Assembly: GCF_050908995.1 (NCBI RefSeq)
Contig: NC_135123.1
Span: 3,782,001 to 3,846,000 of the forward strand
DNA: 64,000 bases
Direction: 5' to 3'
From: Andrena cerasifolii
Taxonomy: Eukaryota > Arthropoda > Insecta > Hymenoptera > Andrenidae
The notes below the pieces were generated by a model. The model searched no databases. It was not told where the DNA came from and saw nothing but the letters and a program-made list of their open reading frames with translations. The first letter of the stretch is position 1. Every line of letters starts with the position of its first letter. Of this stretch, positions 43,579 to 56,347 are shown piece by piece. Made by a program: the position numbers and the translations under genes.

Positions 43579-46500
43579 ATGGAAATTAGTGAAATTAATA
43601 ACCCTTCTTTGGAAGAGAGTATGTACAAATTATTGGGAGCATTTGCTTCATCAACCGAAGAAGGTATATACACGCCAAATTGATATACTGCACAACTTCA
43701 AATTGTAACTTTTAGTATTACACTTTTAAATTCATTACTTTCATTTTTATTGCAATCTTTAATTTTTCTTATCTTTGTGTTGGTTCCTTTATGCTATTTA
43801 AGTACACAAGCTTCTTTGATATATACATATAATTTGATCAAAAGAGAATTTAATTCATATATTTATTATTACTATAACGCATAAATTCGATTATAAAGAA
43901 AGTAACAAATAATATGTGCTTCAGACTTGTCAGAGATACTTCGTAAACTTTATGATTACAAGCATCCAAAGTTACCAATTGCAATATTTTTTGAATTCAT
44001 GAAAGTCGCATATCAGGTCAACAGTAACTCCAAAAATGTAACCACTATGCAGTCTACAGACAATAAACTTGATTGGAATAAGCTGACAAAAATTAATTTA
44101 AATCTTGAGACACGAAATCATAAAATAATAGATAAACAATGTATTAATAGTAACGAAACGCATGAAAATGAATGTTCCGATGCGATAGAAAAAATGTTAC
44201 TCGAACCATATGATGTCAATGTGAAAAATTCTGCATACTCTTTTGCATCGGCAAATGAGCAAATACATGCATACGATAAAACTGTACTACATAATGTTGA
44301 AAAATGTAATCAAGTTACGAAAAGCTCGCTACAAGTGGACGAGGCTAAAATCTCAAGATTCGTAGACACAGCAGAAAGTCTTTTAATGACATTGATGAAG
44401 AAAAATTTAAGTGAGATATTGCATGAAGGTTTACTGGATTCAGTACTACCATATGTGATTCCCAGACCTATTCTATCGCAACCTATTATTAAAAAATTTA
44501 TTGCCAATGCTGAAATGAAAAAAACTAATTCATTAAGCAACAGTATTGAAGCAAGAACTATTACAAATGTAACGCATAAGGATAGAGAAAAGGACAGAAG
44601 CAAAACACATAGGAAGTCAATGGAGTAAGTGTATCAGTACTTAACAGCAATCTAAACCGAAGTGAACGTTGATATTACTAATGACATTTTATAGAACTAC
44701 TAACAGCTTTTTCTGCGTCTGTACAGAAATGAAGCAGAAATTCATGTTTACGATGAAGAGAAAAATATTAAAAAAAACTTCCATTGTCCTCAAAAACTTC
44801 TTATTCAAAAAATGCGTTATTTTGCTGATGTAACGGCAGGTCAGAAATTAGAAGAAATAGACATATCAGTTCACTGTGACATTGTGATTTTTGACTGGCT
44901 AATGAGATGGGTGAAAAAGGATATTATAAAGAAATCCGAGTGGCCAATTTTGGAAGCTAGTAACGTCATTCCAATAATGGTATCTGCGTCCTTTTTACAA
45001 ATGGAGCCACTTTTGGAGAATTGTTTGCAATATTGTCGTGACAATATGTCTGATATATTAAAAACATCGACAATTTTAACTTGTTTAGATGACAATCTTC
45101 TAATAAGGTATTTTATGTTTACTGAAATACATTTTATATCTTCATTCAGTAAAACAAGAGTAGTTTTGCTTTTAAAGTAACAGTAGACCATGTAAATTGT
45201 AGAATATTGTGTACATTTATCTTACAAATGTGAAAACAGCAAGACCCATGCATATTTCCTTATTTAAGGGGACCTTCTGGTCTAGAGCCCCAAAAAATAG
45301 GTGATCTTTAGGAATTAATTAAAGGAAAACTACTATATATAATTTAATGGGACTTTTTGCATTGTGTTAAGGATGTCTTAAGTTATAGAAATATATTTTT
45401 TGTTTTATAATTAATCATTGTAGACGGCACTGGGGAGTCGTTAAAGTCAAGGCGTTAAAAAATTGATCCAAATTGGTGGGACCTGTATCTCCAAAAGTTA
45501 TTATCCGATTCGACTGAAACTTCTTTTATTTTGAAGAATATACTTCTGGCTAGGGGGATTCCAGAAAAAAATACAAAAAATTGAAACATTATAATTTTCT
45601 AAGGCGTTGAAAGTATGATAACTATAGCGAAAAAGTGATTTATTGAAATTTTGTCACAGATTTTGTAAAAAAAATTCTAATTTACCATATGTCGAGAAAA
45701 AACCAAAAATATCTTCGAAGAATTTTAACTCTTATAACTTTCAATATTAGAAGCTAAAAATCTAAAGAGTTGCTGTTCAGGTCAGTGGGGTATTTGGTGT
45801 AAACCTAGAACAAGCGTAGAATTTGTGCCCCCCCCCTCTTCCCATCCATATCATTCCAATTCCAGCTTTTCTGATCTACTTTTTTGTTAAAAATGTTCAT
45901 CACACAAAACATTTAATTTATAATTCAGGTAATCCTTTTAAAGAAAGTGGCGTTGAAGGGCGGAAGAGACGAAAGTTTGAGGCAAATGAAGTCGAAAAGT
46001 GCAGCAAGTTTTTTTCGTAGCTTCTCTAAAGAGGCATGCGAAGCACACGAATAACACGCGTAAACTTCTAACATTAATCATCCAAATAAATTAATTCAAG
46101 AAACACTATTCCTTTCGGCTTTTCTGCACCGCCCCCCTCCCCCCACCGGCATTAGCGCCCAGGGCACAAGCCCTACTTGCCCCACCCTAGATACGCCTCT
46201 GTATTCAGGAATATTTTGAGAAAAAAAATATTTTGTAAGTAGGCTTTGGAGAAATGCTATTTATTTTGCATATAGAAGGTACAGAGTGTCAAAATCAGCT
46301 TATAGGTGGCTCACACACAGAGTATTAACGAAGGGTCAATAGTCAATTTTTACTAAAAAATTTCACTGTTATGATAAATAATTTAAGAATTTATTACAGA
46401 TTGCTAGAAGGATTTTCAAACGAAGATGTAGAAGCATTAAAAGACAAGAAAGATAAAATTCAAAGTAAACTGTTTTGCAAATTAATTATGTCACTTGCTG

Positions 46501-49305
46501 ACATAACACCTGACAATAGCAAGGGGCATTACAATTCATTGGCTACATTATATAAATGTAGTAAATGTGGGAAAAGTATTACTCAGTCAGTCTCTAATTA
46601 CGTGCCATGTATCGCAAGTGCAATGAAAATTGATACCCATGGAAATATTCATAGTAAACATATAAGGTATAATTTATAATATTCAGATTTATTATAATAT
46701 TCATAATTATAACGAAACCTATGTTATTTAGAGATGTAACGTGGTCTTTAAATGATTACATCGTTACTCTTCGAATGGAATTACGCTCTTGGCGTAAAGT
46801 TTATTGGAGACTGTGGGGTGACTGCCATTTTCTGTTTTGTACACGGTGCCATATGTATTTTCCAATTCACCAAATCAATTGGTGTTGTTGTCATGCAGAA
46901 CTTCCACAATTTTTTATTAATGAACATCAAAGACCTATGCCATTTCCATTGGGCAGATATCCTTGTTGTAGTCAACGAGCACATAGATTTGAGGTACTAC
47001 CAAATCAAGAGGGTTGTAGGTACAGGGTAAGTATTTGTAAGTATGTATCCAGGGTTGCCAGATCAGGCCTGATCTTTGCCGGAGATTTCAATTTCGTTGA
47101 GGATTACAATCTGGTGGGGGGAAGGGGGAGTGAGAGAAAAAAGGGCCAATAAGAAAACAGACATCTAAAATTTATTATAATAATGACTTCTTATAAAGGA
47201 GTAATAATAACAATAATAAAAGTATTGTGAATATTTATTCGAATATGTTACAGATTTTAAGTTTTTTTTTTATTTTTTTATGGCATGCTGCACCAGTGCA
47301 AGTGCGTGCCTGCCGAATTCGCTAATATTCTCTATTCTGCCGGAGATTTTTATTGTGCCTGCCTGAGGCCGGAGACAACGGTTCAAAACCTGAGACTCCG
47401 GCTGAATGCCGAAGATCTGGCAACCCTGTTTACATCCCTTATTTGAAAACTATTATTATTACACATGAGTTGAAAATTGTTTATAACATTGTTTTACAAA
47501 AAACTACAACTCTAGGTACTCAACTAACTTAACATAACTTACATATATTACGTCCTTTTTACTTAGGAACATATCCCAGACATTACAACACAAAAGGATA
47601 TAAGTGTATTAAATATCTTTACCACACATCGAAAAATAATAGCTTTGGAAACACCGCAATTATTTTTCCCAGAGAAAGTTACAAGATTAGTCGCTTGTGA
47701 TGCATCTTTGCAACCAGGAAAATTAATGTGTAAAGATATCATGTGGTGGAATGGAATAGAACTTGCGCTGCAACGACCAAAACTTGGACTCCTAGGTATA
47801 CAAATACTTTTGTGCCTTGACTTACTATTTGTTAAAATTCCTTGCTATTTGTGCTATTTCTGTCTCTTAAATCACTCAATATTTAGGAAAAATTTGGAGT
47901 GGAACGGGGTTTCGACGATCATCTCAAGTTCAAGATTCACAAAAGTCCTTACAGAAAACTTATCAACAAGTTTCTGTTATGACTGATTATTCATCAATTA
48001 TATCGTCAGCAAGTGATAGCGATGAAGATGGCGCTGTTACAACTTGCGATAATAGTAGTGTCGATGAAGAATCGTATTTCAGCGAAGAATCTAATGCGCA
48101 GACTACTATAAGGTCAAAAAATAAGATTGAGAAAAAGGCAAAGAATCAAATCATGTGGAGGTAACAAATCGACGTGCGTTACGAAAAGTAGCACGTTTCA
48201 ATTTTCTTACGAAAAGTAGCACGTTTGCGTTCGTTCTCACGAAAACTACCACGTTTCGGTTTTCGCTGTGAAAACTAGCACGTTTGAGCGGTTTGCCACG
48301 AAAAATAGCATGTTTCGTCTTTCGCTGCGTAAACTAGCACGTTAGAGCGGTTTGCAACGAAAAGTAGCATGTTCGGGTTTACCCCGCGCTCGCAATTCCC
48401 CCACTCTCCCTTACTTAAATTATGTAGATTAAAATTTTCATATGTGTTGTCTTTTGGAGATTAGGTGGAATTATTATTTATTAAATACTATTTTCAACAA
48501 TTGAATTCTTTAAAACTGACCACGCGCTGAAACGTGATAGTTTCTGTAGTCTGCAATATAATCCAAAACGTGCTATTCTTCGTGGCTAAACCGGATAATA
48601 TGTTAGTTTTCGCCGTAAATTCCCAAATGTGCTATTTTTTGTGGCGAAACAGTACAAGATGCTAGTTTTCGCCGCAACAGTACGAAATGTGTGCTATTCT
48701 TCGTGGCAAAGCAGTCAAACGTGTTAGTCTTCGCGGCGGAAGACCAAACGTGCTAATATTCGTCAGAAACTACGGAACGTGCTTCTTTTCGTGGCAAACC
48801 GAAACGTGCTACTTTTCGTAACGCACGTCGAATTGTGATACTAAACAATTGACGATATCTTATTATTCTCATATTTCTTTAAAAAGTCTATGCTTCAGAT
48901 TATTGACATCAAATTTAATTTGTTTCTAGGAACAATGGTCAATCTTGGAACGACAATTTAAATGTAAGGTACAATCAAGATAATCAAAGAGATTTCGAAG
49001 AAAAAGCAATTTTACAAATGACAACGCTACTAACAAAACGAATATCCGCAGATTTTTCTTTATTAGTAAAGTCGTTATATAAACAAAATCGAAAAAAATA
49101 TCAATTAAATGGTATATAACTTTCTACTTAATATTTTATATATAACGTGTTAACATATTTAAAACTCTTATTACGATTAATATTGTTCGAAATAGGTGGA
49201 ACTTATATGAGATTGGAAGCAGAATTTCGGGACCAACTAAACTTGTCTCACAAAAGCAAGAACATTTCAGGAAAGTATCTTTTACGCATGAAATCAAGTA
49301 AATAA
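43579..49305 (+). CDS. SANBR: SANBR (KIAA1841) homologue, BTB-domain protein
   Basis: Complete, nine exons: 43579-43663, 43925-44624, 44727-45107, 46400-46666, 46732-47026, 47567-47795, 47887-48160, 48930-49111, 49196-49305 (TAA). Phases agree throughout; 840 aa. The BTB-like region at about 265-385 (IHVYDEEKNIKKNFHCP, MRYFADVTAGQ, DISVHCDIVIFDWLMRWVKK) matches the vertebrate SANT and BTB domain regulator of class switch recombination. A Cys-rich part follows (KCSKCGK at about 445, then CTRCHMYFPIHQINWCCCH at about 512-530), which could bind zinc (inference). Residues 660-744 are Ser/Asp/Glu-rich (SSASDSDEDG). Vertebrate SANBR restrains class-switch recombination, a process insects lack, so the ancestral role must be something else, probably chromatin or protein interaction through BTB. 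Confidence 0.88.
45264..45780. mobile_element. TTAA-GGGGACC element end in SANBR intron 3
   Basis: TTAA then GGGGACCTTCTGGTCTAGAG resembles the TTAA-GGGG termini seen at 2499 and 2936. No inverted right end was found before 45780, so the extent is a guess. Confidence 0.35.
45783..46201. mobile_element. Degenerate hAT-like element in SANBR intron 3
   Basis: The right end CTAGATACGCCTCTG is a common hAT terminus read backwards (CAGAGGCGTATCTAG). The best left partner is CAGTGGGGTATTTGG at 45783. Flanks TATTCAGG (46202-46209) and GTTCAGG (45775-45781) are similar but offset by one base. Confidence 0.4.
47050..47428. mobile_element. hAT-like element in SANBR intron 5
   Basis: CAGGGTTGCCAGATCAGGCC at the left and ATCTGGCAACCCTG at the right. 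Subterminal GCCGGAGATTT phrases occur on both sides. The 8-bp flanks match only 5 of 8, so the insertion is old. Confidence 0.65.
48168..48837. repeat. Inverted element made of ~30-bp direct repeats, SANBR intron 7
   Basis: Termini CGACGTGCGTTACGAAAAGT and inverted copy. The left arm (48181-48380) is about seven head-to-tail units of roughly 30 bp with core AAAAGTAGCACGTTT. The right arm (48518-48837) carries about nine units of the complement, core AACGTGCTACTTTTCG. The middle (48385-48515) is unique AT-rich DNA. The element starts 7 bp after the exon 7 donor (48161). Units are diverged, so the array is not recent. Confidence 0.85.
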
Positions 49306-49658
49306 TAATTATGTGGCACTTGATATAATTATCATTAAATACTGTGTATGTTAAAGCCATTCCTTAACTCTTACATTACTATATCAAAAAAAGGAAAAGT
49401 GAAAAATATGTTTCAATAACGCAATTAAGAGTATTATTTAATTTGAAAACTTAATTCTTAAATACACCAAGCATGCAAGGATGTATTAATATAAAATTAT
49501 TCTCACTTCACGCCTATATTTTAATACAACATTAAAATTTAATTATAATGTAAAATAAATGGTACAAAAATAAATACTATATGATAATTGAAAGAATACT
49601 TAGGCAAAATACCTTTACTTATACTGTTTGTCGTGTTTCTCGAGAAAATGTAAAATAT
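49306..49658. other. Convergent 3' region between SANBR and HELLS
   Basis: About 350 bp separate the two stop codons. AATAAA on the plus strand at 49554-49559 and again at 49569-49574 could end SANBR transcripts. No canonical hexamer for HELLS was found on the minus strand here, though the minus-strand variant ATTAAA occurs. The 3' UTRs probably lie close or overlap. Confidence 0.5.
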
Positions 49659-52600
49659 TTAAGGTTTCTTGTGAATCGCGTACAAATCACTTCTGTCGAT
49701 CAATTTGTTAAGCTCCTCTTCTGTAAAAGCTATATTAAAGATTAATAATTAGAGAACTATAAAATCTGTGCACGTTAAAATAATACGAAATTTTCATTTA
49801 CGATTTACCTTCATTTTCAGATGCAACTACTTGACATTCTTTCGATTCCAAAAAACTCCGTAATTCTATTAACGTTCCCTTATCATTCATGTTGAATCCT
49901 TGAATCTTTTTAGAAATCACCATCTTCTCTAAGACACGCTTCGATTCTGCACGGGCCATAATTGCTTCATCGATGGTTCCTTTAGTACAAAGTTTATATA
50001 CAACTACTGGACGGTTCTGACCTATCCTGTGGCAACGTGCCATAGCTTGTATGTCCATTTGGGGATTCTACAAACATATTTAATTATTCCGCGGTCGCGA
50101 CAATTACAAGGCATACATAAGGAAAGTATTATACCCAGTCACTGTCATATATAATAACAGTATCCGCTGCCGCAAGGTTTAATCCAACACCACCTGCTCT
50201 CGTAGATATGAGAAACAGAAATATATCAGAGCTTTCGTTGAACCGCTTAATGTTTTCTTTTCTATCTTCTAGTCGAATGTTGCCATCTAATCTGACGTAA
50301 CCATAGTCGCGCAACATAAGATAATCTTCGATCATGTCTAATATTAATGTCATAGTAGAAAATAATAGAACTTTATGTCCTTGGCTCTTAAGTTTTGCAA
50401 GCATTGCATCTAATACCATAAGTTTACCAGACGATTTAATTAAATCCTCGTCTATCTTTGGTAAACCACTTGCATCTAGAGGACAATAAACTAGATACGG
50501 GTGATTCACAATCTTTTTGTACATTGGTACTAAAAACATAAAAAAAATAAATATAACAAATAAACCTGATAAGAACTAACATTTCTCCGTAAGACCTTAA
50601 CTTACCTCTATGTTTCATTTGAATATTAACTAAGAAATTTCGATTCCGATCATTAATGTTAGTGTATTGTTTCCATATTAATAAGTTGTTTTTATCGACA
50701 GGTTTTGTCTGTTTCCAAACCTCTGTGTCTGAACTGTCGTCATTTTCCTGGCCTGAATTACTTGGTGACATTCCTCTTTCAAAGTTATTATTTCCGATGT
50801 TCCTCAAAACACAACTTCTCTTAGGTCTCTTACCATCAACGTCCGGGTATATAAGTGTTGTTTCATCACTTTTACTTAATCTATGTATTTCACGATTCAA
50901 AACAGCTGTGTATAAGTCATGTTGTAGTTTTGTGAGTGGGGCATAAACAACTACTTCTTTCTTTGGCGGAATGTCTAAACAAACGTCTGTCTTTTCACGT
51001 CTTAACATAAACGGTTTTAGTATTTCACGTAATGTTCCTAACACATTCTTTTCTTCTTCTAATTTTAACATTTTTTTCGTTCCCTCATCATAGTCAAGCT
51101 GTTTTGCGTCAAACCACGATTCAAATACAGCTAGATCATGAAAAATTTCTGGCAATAAAAAGTTTAATAACGACCATAATTCTGCTAAATTATTTTGCAA
51201 CGGCGTCCCTGTTAGTAACAGCCGATTCATGGACTTACAAGCCTTCAAAACTCTGAAACATAATGATCTAAAATAGTCATGATAATAGGACATAATAATC
51301 AGCGCACCATTTTTAAAGGCAAATTAATTAACACTTTGCCTGGTTGCGGGTTTTCTAAAATATTCGCACGGTCGCTTCTGTCGAGATTGTTTTCTCCGGC
51401 TCGTCTTTGCGATTTAATTAACCCTTCGGTGTGCACGCCCGCGGCAGGTAGTCGCCAATTTTACATTTCGTATCGATGCCAAAGTTTCATATCACGATTT
51501 GACGTCGTTCCCACCCACGGTCCGGATTGAAAACAAATACCATTCGATTCGTTAAGTCTTCAACTAATAAATGCCTTTTTCAAAAAAGTGGAGAGATTTT
51601 GGGAACAGTTAACAAAAATTAAAACTTACGATAGTACACACCGCTTGGAACTGCACGGATCCCATGGTCAGTCCGCACGCACGCGTTTTCAAAACAATAG
51701 CCTAGCGTAGGAAAGTATTTATATACGATGGGTTAAAACAAATTTTTCTTTCAGTGTTTTCAGTATTCTCGAGAAAAATAGTAGAAATATCTGCTCACCA
51801 TATAAAAGATTATCAATATTAGGGAGCAGATATTCCTACTATTTTTCTTGAGAATACCGAAAACACTTAAAGAAAAAATTGTTTTAACCTATCGTACATA
51901 AATACTTTCCTACACTAGGCTATTGTTTTGAAAACACGTGCATGCGGACTGACCATGAGATCCATAAAGTTCCAAGCGATGTGCACCATCGTAAGTTTTA
52001 ATTTTTGTTAACTGTTCCCAAAATCTCTCCACTTTTTTGAAAAAGGCATTTATTAGTTAAAGACCTAACGAATCGAATGGTATTTTTTTTCAAGCCGGAC
52101 CGTGGGTGGGAACGACGTCAAATCGCGATTTGAAACTTTGACACCGATTCCTCTTAAGTTTATTAACAATAAACAAAATATTCTATATACAGTTTGAGAA
52201 AGCATTCCTTCAGCTTTAAAATGAACCCAAGACGGTGGCATTATCTTTAAAAATGACCGAGATATTACAGTTTAAGTGATGACGCGTCTGCCGATTTTGT
52301 ATAAATTTTCGAAACTCTAACATTAAATATTTCGAAAACTATTTGACATAAGCCGTTGAAATTCAGTATACTTTGTTTTTGCAAGGTTATCGACAAATGC
52401 TGAAATTTTGAAAAGAATCGGTGAAACTAAATTTTTCATCTATTCGTTTTGACGTGGAATAGCTCGCACATGAGTGAAGAGTCGCTCAGACGGTGAGAAA
52501 CGAGGCGATTTTCGAACTTGTTTTGTTTTTAAAGCAAACATAAAATCACTCCTATGCCAGGCAAAGAGTCAGTGTTTTTACAGCTACTTAAAATATTTGT

Positions 52601-54285
52601 GATAATAAATTTTAAGATACATACTGGATAAGTATACACTCGTAGTTTTTAATTCTATGTCCTTCGTCAATTATTATATATCTCCAATTCTGACTTTTAA
52701 TAAAGGACTTTTCAAATAATGGTACCTCGAAACTCGTAAGTACTATCGGTTGTGTACTATAATTTTGCGGCATCTTGTGTTTCTTTCTTATTTCTCCTTG
52801 TGCAATTAATCTTTCGTCTCGATTACCATATAATAAAACGACTGGTAATTGCGGCGCAAATTTTTCAAATTCCATCATCCAATTTGGTATAGTTGAAAGA
52901 GGTGCAATTATTAAATAAGGGCCATCTTGCCGCTTTTCAATGAGGTGACACAGCAAAGCTATCACCTGTACCGTTTTACCAAGTCCCATTTCATCTGCCA
53001 AAATCCCATTTATACCATTTTCATAAAGAACTTTCAACCAATGAAATCCGTCCTTTTGATAATCTCTTAAATTTCCAGTGAAATACTTCGGTGCCTTGAA
53101 ATCGTCATTAATGGTTGCTTCATCTGCTCCATTTTCAGAATCATTAATTAATTCCTGCTCAATGTCTTCATCGCTTAAGTTTAATTTATTTCGCTTCACA
53201 TCAATTTTCTTTCGCAGCTGCAAGAAAATTACAATTAATAAGAGTACCCTACGAAGCGAAATCTAATAAAATTGTAATATTAATTTCTTTACATCGTCGG
53301 TTATATAATCCTGTATATCATAATTTTTCGGAACTTTCTTCTTTCCCGTATCTTGTGGAGGTGTGTTTTCGTCGGTGGCAATACTTTTCTTTACACCTTT
53401 CTTACTACCCTTGCTAGTGTCTTTCTCTGCATTACTATTGATTTTATTAACAATATATGAAGCGTAAAATTTACTTCTGTTTAATAAATGCATCAATCGT
53501 TTGTATTGTTGTTCCTGTAATTCGCGATTATATGCTTCATCTTTTTCCTTCTGTTTATTTTCAGATTCTAAGTCATATTGTCGCTTCCTTTTCTTTTGTT
53601 TTACCACGTTTTCTTGCAGAGGCTCATTACTCAATTTCATAGGGTCTGAAATATTTGTAAAATATGCTTTTCACATTCAGAACAGAAAAATAAAGAATAC
53701 ATAGAAATCTTTGTTATATCTTCTTAAATTATTATTATTATAATAATGATGTATACTAACAATGCAACAAACTGTTAAATTTGTTATGTTTAGATTAAAA
53801 TAAAAGTGTAATTATATAATATATTGCAATTTTATACAAAAAATCTAAATAGATATGAACTCAGCAGAGTATAGATATAAATATGGCTTATTTTAATAAT
53901 ATAACGATACTGTTACTGCTGATACAATATTTAAACCGATACGTTCTGAGAAGAAACACTTAATTCTCTGAATAAAGATACTAAACAAACATTCATAGAG
54001 CTCATGATAAAACCGTTAAAATAAACTTAAACATAATCAATGTATTATTTTGAGAAAAGAAATAGACGTTTACACAAAGCATTGTTTTTAAAACAAAGCA
54101 TTTTCCTTTAAGTACATTATATTCGTATTATGAACGTTGAAAGACGAAATCGTATGTATATACGCCGACCACAAGCTCCAGAAACTTGTTTCCGTTTTCT
54201 ATTCATTTTTAGATAAATAGCATGTATGTTTACCTGTGATCAAACTTGTATCAATTGAACTATTAGACTTTAATAGTTCTGCCAT
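49659..54285 (-). CDS. HELLS: HELLS/LSH-type SNF2 chromatin remodeller
   Basis: Complete, seven exons on the minus strand, in transcript order: 54285-54234, 53645-53293, 53217-52625, 51252-50606, 50529-50135, 50067-49809, 49729-49659. Phases agree; 789 aa (human HELLS 838). A charged, probably coiled N-terminus (19-135) precedes the SNF2 ATPase domain: Walker A DEMGLGKT at 210-217, motif II DEGH at 319-322, LLLTGTPLQNN at 344-354. An acidic/polar insert (about 455-520) separates it from the helicase C lobe, which has STRAGGVGLNL and ends in ARCHRIGQ. The DEGH form of motif II and the overall similarity point to LSH/DDM1, not ISWI, CHD1 or INO80. In other organisms the protein remodels nucleosomes with CDCA7 and supports DNA methylation. 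Confidence 0.92.
51416..52157. mobile_element. Long foldback in HELLS intron 3
   Basis: Arms 51471 to about 51805 and 51820 to about 52148 are inverted copies (CACGATTTGACGTCGTTCCC, AAAAAGTGGAGAGATTTTGG, ATAGTAGAAATATCTGCTC and complements). Outside them TTAACCCTTCGGTGT at 51416 and ACACCGATTCCTCTTAA to 52157 suggest a degraded piggyBac-like TTAA end pair. The foldback itself is clear; the outer ends are weak. Confidence 0.75.
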
Positions 54286-56347
54286 TTTCAATTAACGATT
54301 AAAAATACTTCCTTTCCACCTACAGAATAAGCACCAGATTAAGCAGAAGCGACACAAAATTAACGATGTATTTAAACTTCTCTGACCCAAGTTTCCGTAC
54401 CGGTCGCACGATCGCAAATGCCCGCTAAAGCAGATATCCCCTCCTAGGCGCGTGGTTGTTCACGTGGTTACTGTGCGAACTAAAGCACTAGGTTAGGTTA
54501 AGTTTTTTATTTTCCCCTAGTTTACAGTTTCTTATAAACTAGCGAATGGCACTTCAGGAAAACTAAAGCACTAAAGAGGTCAGTATGCGCATCCGCCACA
54601 TCCGAAGTATCAGTAGAATTCTGTGAATTTCCAATTTGTAAGTACCGAATCTAAATTTAGTTTTGTTCAGTTTATTAAAGTTTATTTTTTTTTTGTTTAA
54701 GATTAAATTGTTACTTTCGTTGTATTATTATTCTAAATCCTCGTTCTGCGAGTAGAGCGCTTTAGCGCTAAACGGGCATCGACCTGCGCTCAAATTCCCC
54801 ACGAGGAGTCAGTAGTTCCTAGACAGTCGCGCAACAATGGGTGTGTTCCGATTCACGCATACTGTGCATCACGGTGTAATAGACAGGTGTTCCGACTCCT
54901 TTTCAGAACGTGTGACTTTTTCGTCCTAGTTCTTCTGGCGGCCGCTAGATTGGCGCTTAAACAGAAAAAGCTGACTTTTTGCGCATAATACTACTACAAT
55001 TACATAAATGCATGTGTACATGGATTTCTTATCGCGACGACCAGAGGAACCAAACAGAAATCGGCACACAAAATCGCTAGGGTAAAGGTGCTGAGTCGGA
55101 ACACCTGTCAATTACACCGTGCTGCGCATAGACTGCAGGCAATGGTGATTGGTAGTTCATGCAGTGAGCGAACAGACTGCATAACCTAATTCGTAGAATT
55201 CCCTAGAATCCTCAACTTATAGCGCATGATTCGTGCAGCAACTACAGAAAATCAAACCATAGGTAGCCAATGCACATAATGCGCGCACGCGCATTTGTCC
55301 CTTTACGTACCCTTCTGTATTTCGAATTCGAATACTCCAAATACGTAGGGTAAAGTAGCCGAATATGAGACCCATTTCTTAAAAACATCATAACTCTTGA
55401 CTAAGAGCAGTTTTATTAAAATTCGATACACGTTTTAAATGTAGAATATGTATTCACACATAGCTCTGTATTTGTTGTCATTGAAGTAAAATTATAGACT
55501 GACGTGAGTTAAGTTCGATATGTATTACTCGAATGATTCCAATGTAGCGCGCGAGTATGTATTTCAAAGCGTACGTAAAGAGACAAATACGCATGCGCGA
55601 CTGACTATGCCGTCTATATACTCAATGCGCGAAACGGAACGCACCCACACATACATTCATACATACTCCGCATAAAGCCATGTTCACGTTATAGCGTAAC
55701 TTAAGTAATTAATGTTACTAGGTGTGGAGCAGGGAAATTATCCATATCAAACAATTCTAGTAATTCGCAATTTGTAATGCAATTATTCATCTTTGTAGGG
55801 TAACTCCATGGTGTAACTCAACAAATCTGTGAACTAAATATATTCGAAGTGCAAACTATATGTTTATTTATCAACAGTACGAATTATTTAGAATATTCGT
55901 ATTATTAAGGTGTATAAAAATTGTGATTTTGTTTAGATTGCATAGTAAAATTTGTTTGCCTTTCAAAAATGTGGCTACATTTTCTTTATAAATGAAAATA
56001 GGTATGTACATACTATGTGACAGGTGTAATAAGTAGCGTATGTGGGCGGATGATTTACGATAGAACTTTATTATTATATTTTTTAAGTATAAACGTCGGC
56101 GTTATATTTTAATGATTTGTTTGAGACATTGTTGAACTGTACTATCTCATATTTATTCTCTTCATGTAGGATGAATTATTGAAAACGCATATAAACTAGT
56201 TTAAAGAGGCGGATATGCAATAATTTTTATACTAAGTGTTAATAGAATTAACACGGTTACTTTTACAACTATGGGTAAGCAGAGAATATAATTTACACAT
56301 ACACGCATTTGAAAACATTTGACATTACCAATATTTCAGAAGATTCC
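54286..56347. other. Head-to-head intergenic region between HELLS and ANKFY1
   Basis: Should contain promoters for both divergent genes. An inverted repeat at 54861-55137 (ACGGTGTAATAGACAGGTGT with GTTCCGACTC and the inverted copy) lies within it. A splice-acceptor-like TTACCAATATTTCAG ends at 56339, eight bases before the ANKFY1 start codon, implying an upstream 5' UTR exon. No TATA box can be assigned. Confidence 0.5.

Noticed and set aside
48168..48840. CRISPR-like array of ~30-bp repeats
   Set aside because: Host is eukaryotic, units are contiguous without unique spacers, and the array is inverted in two halves.
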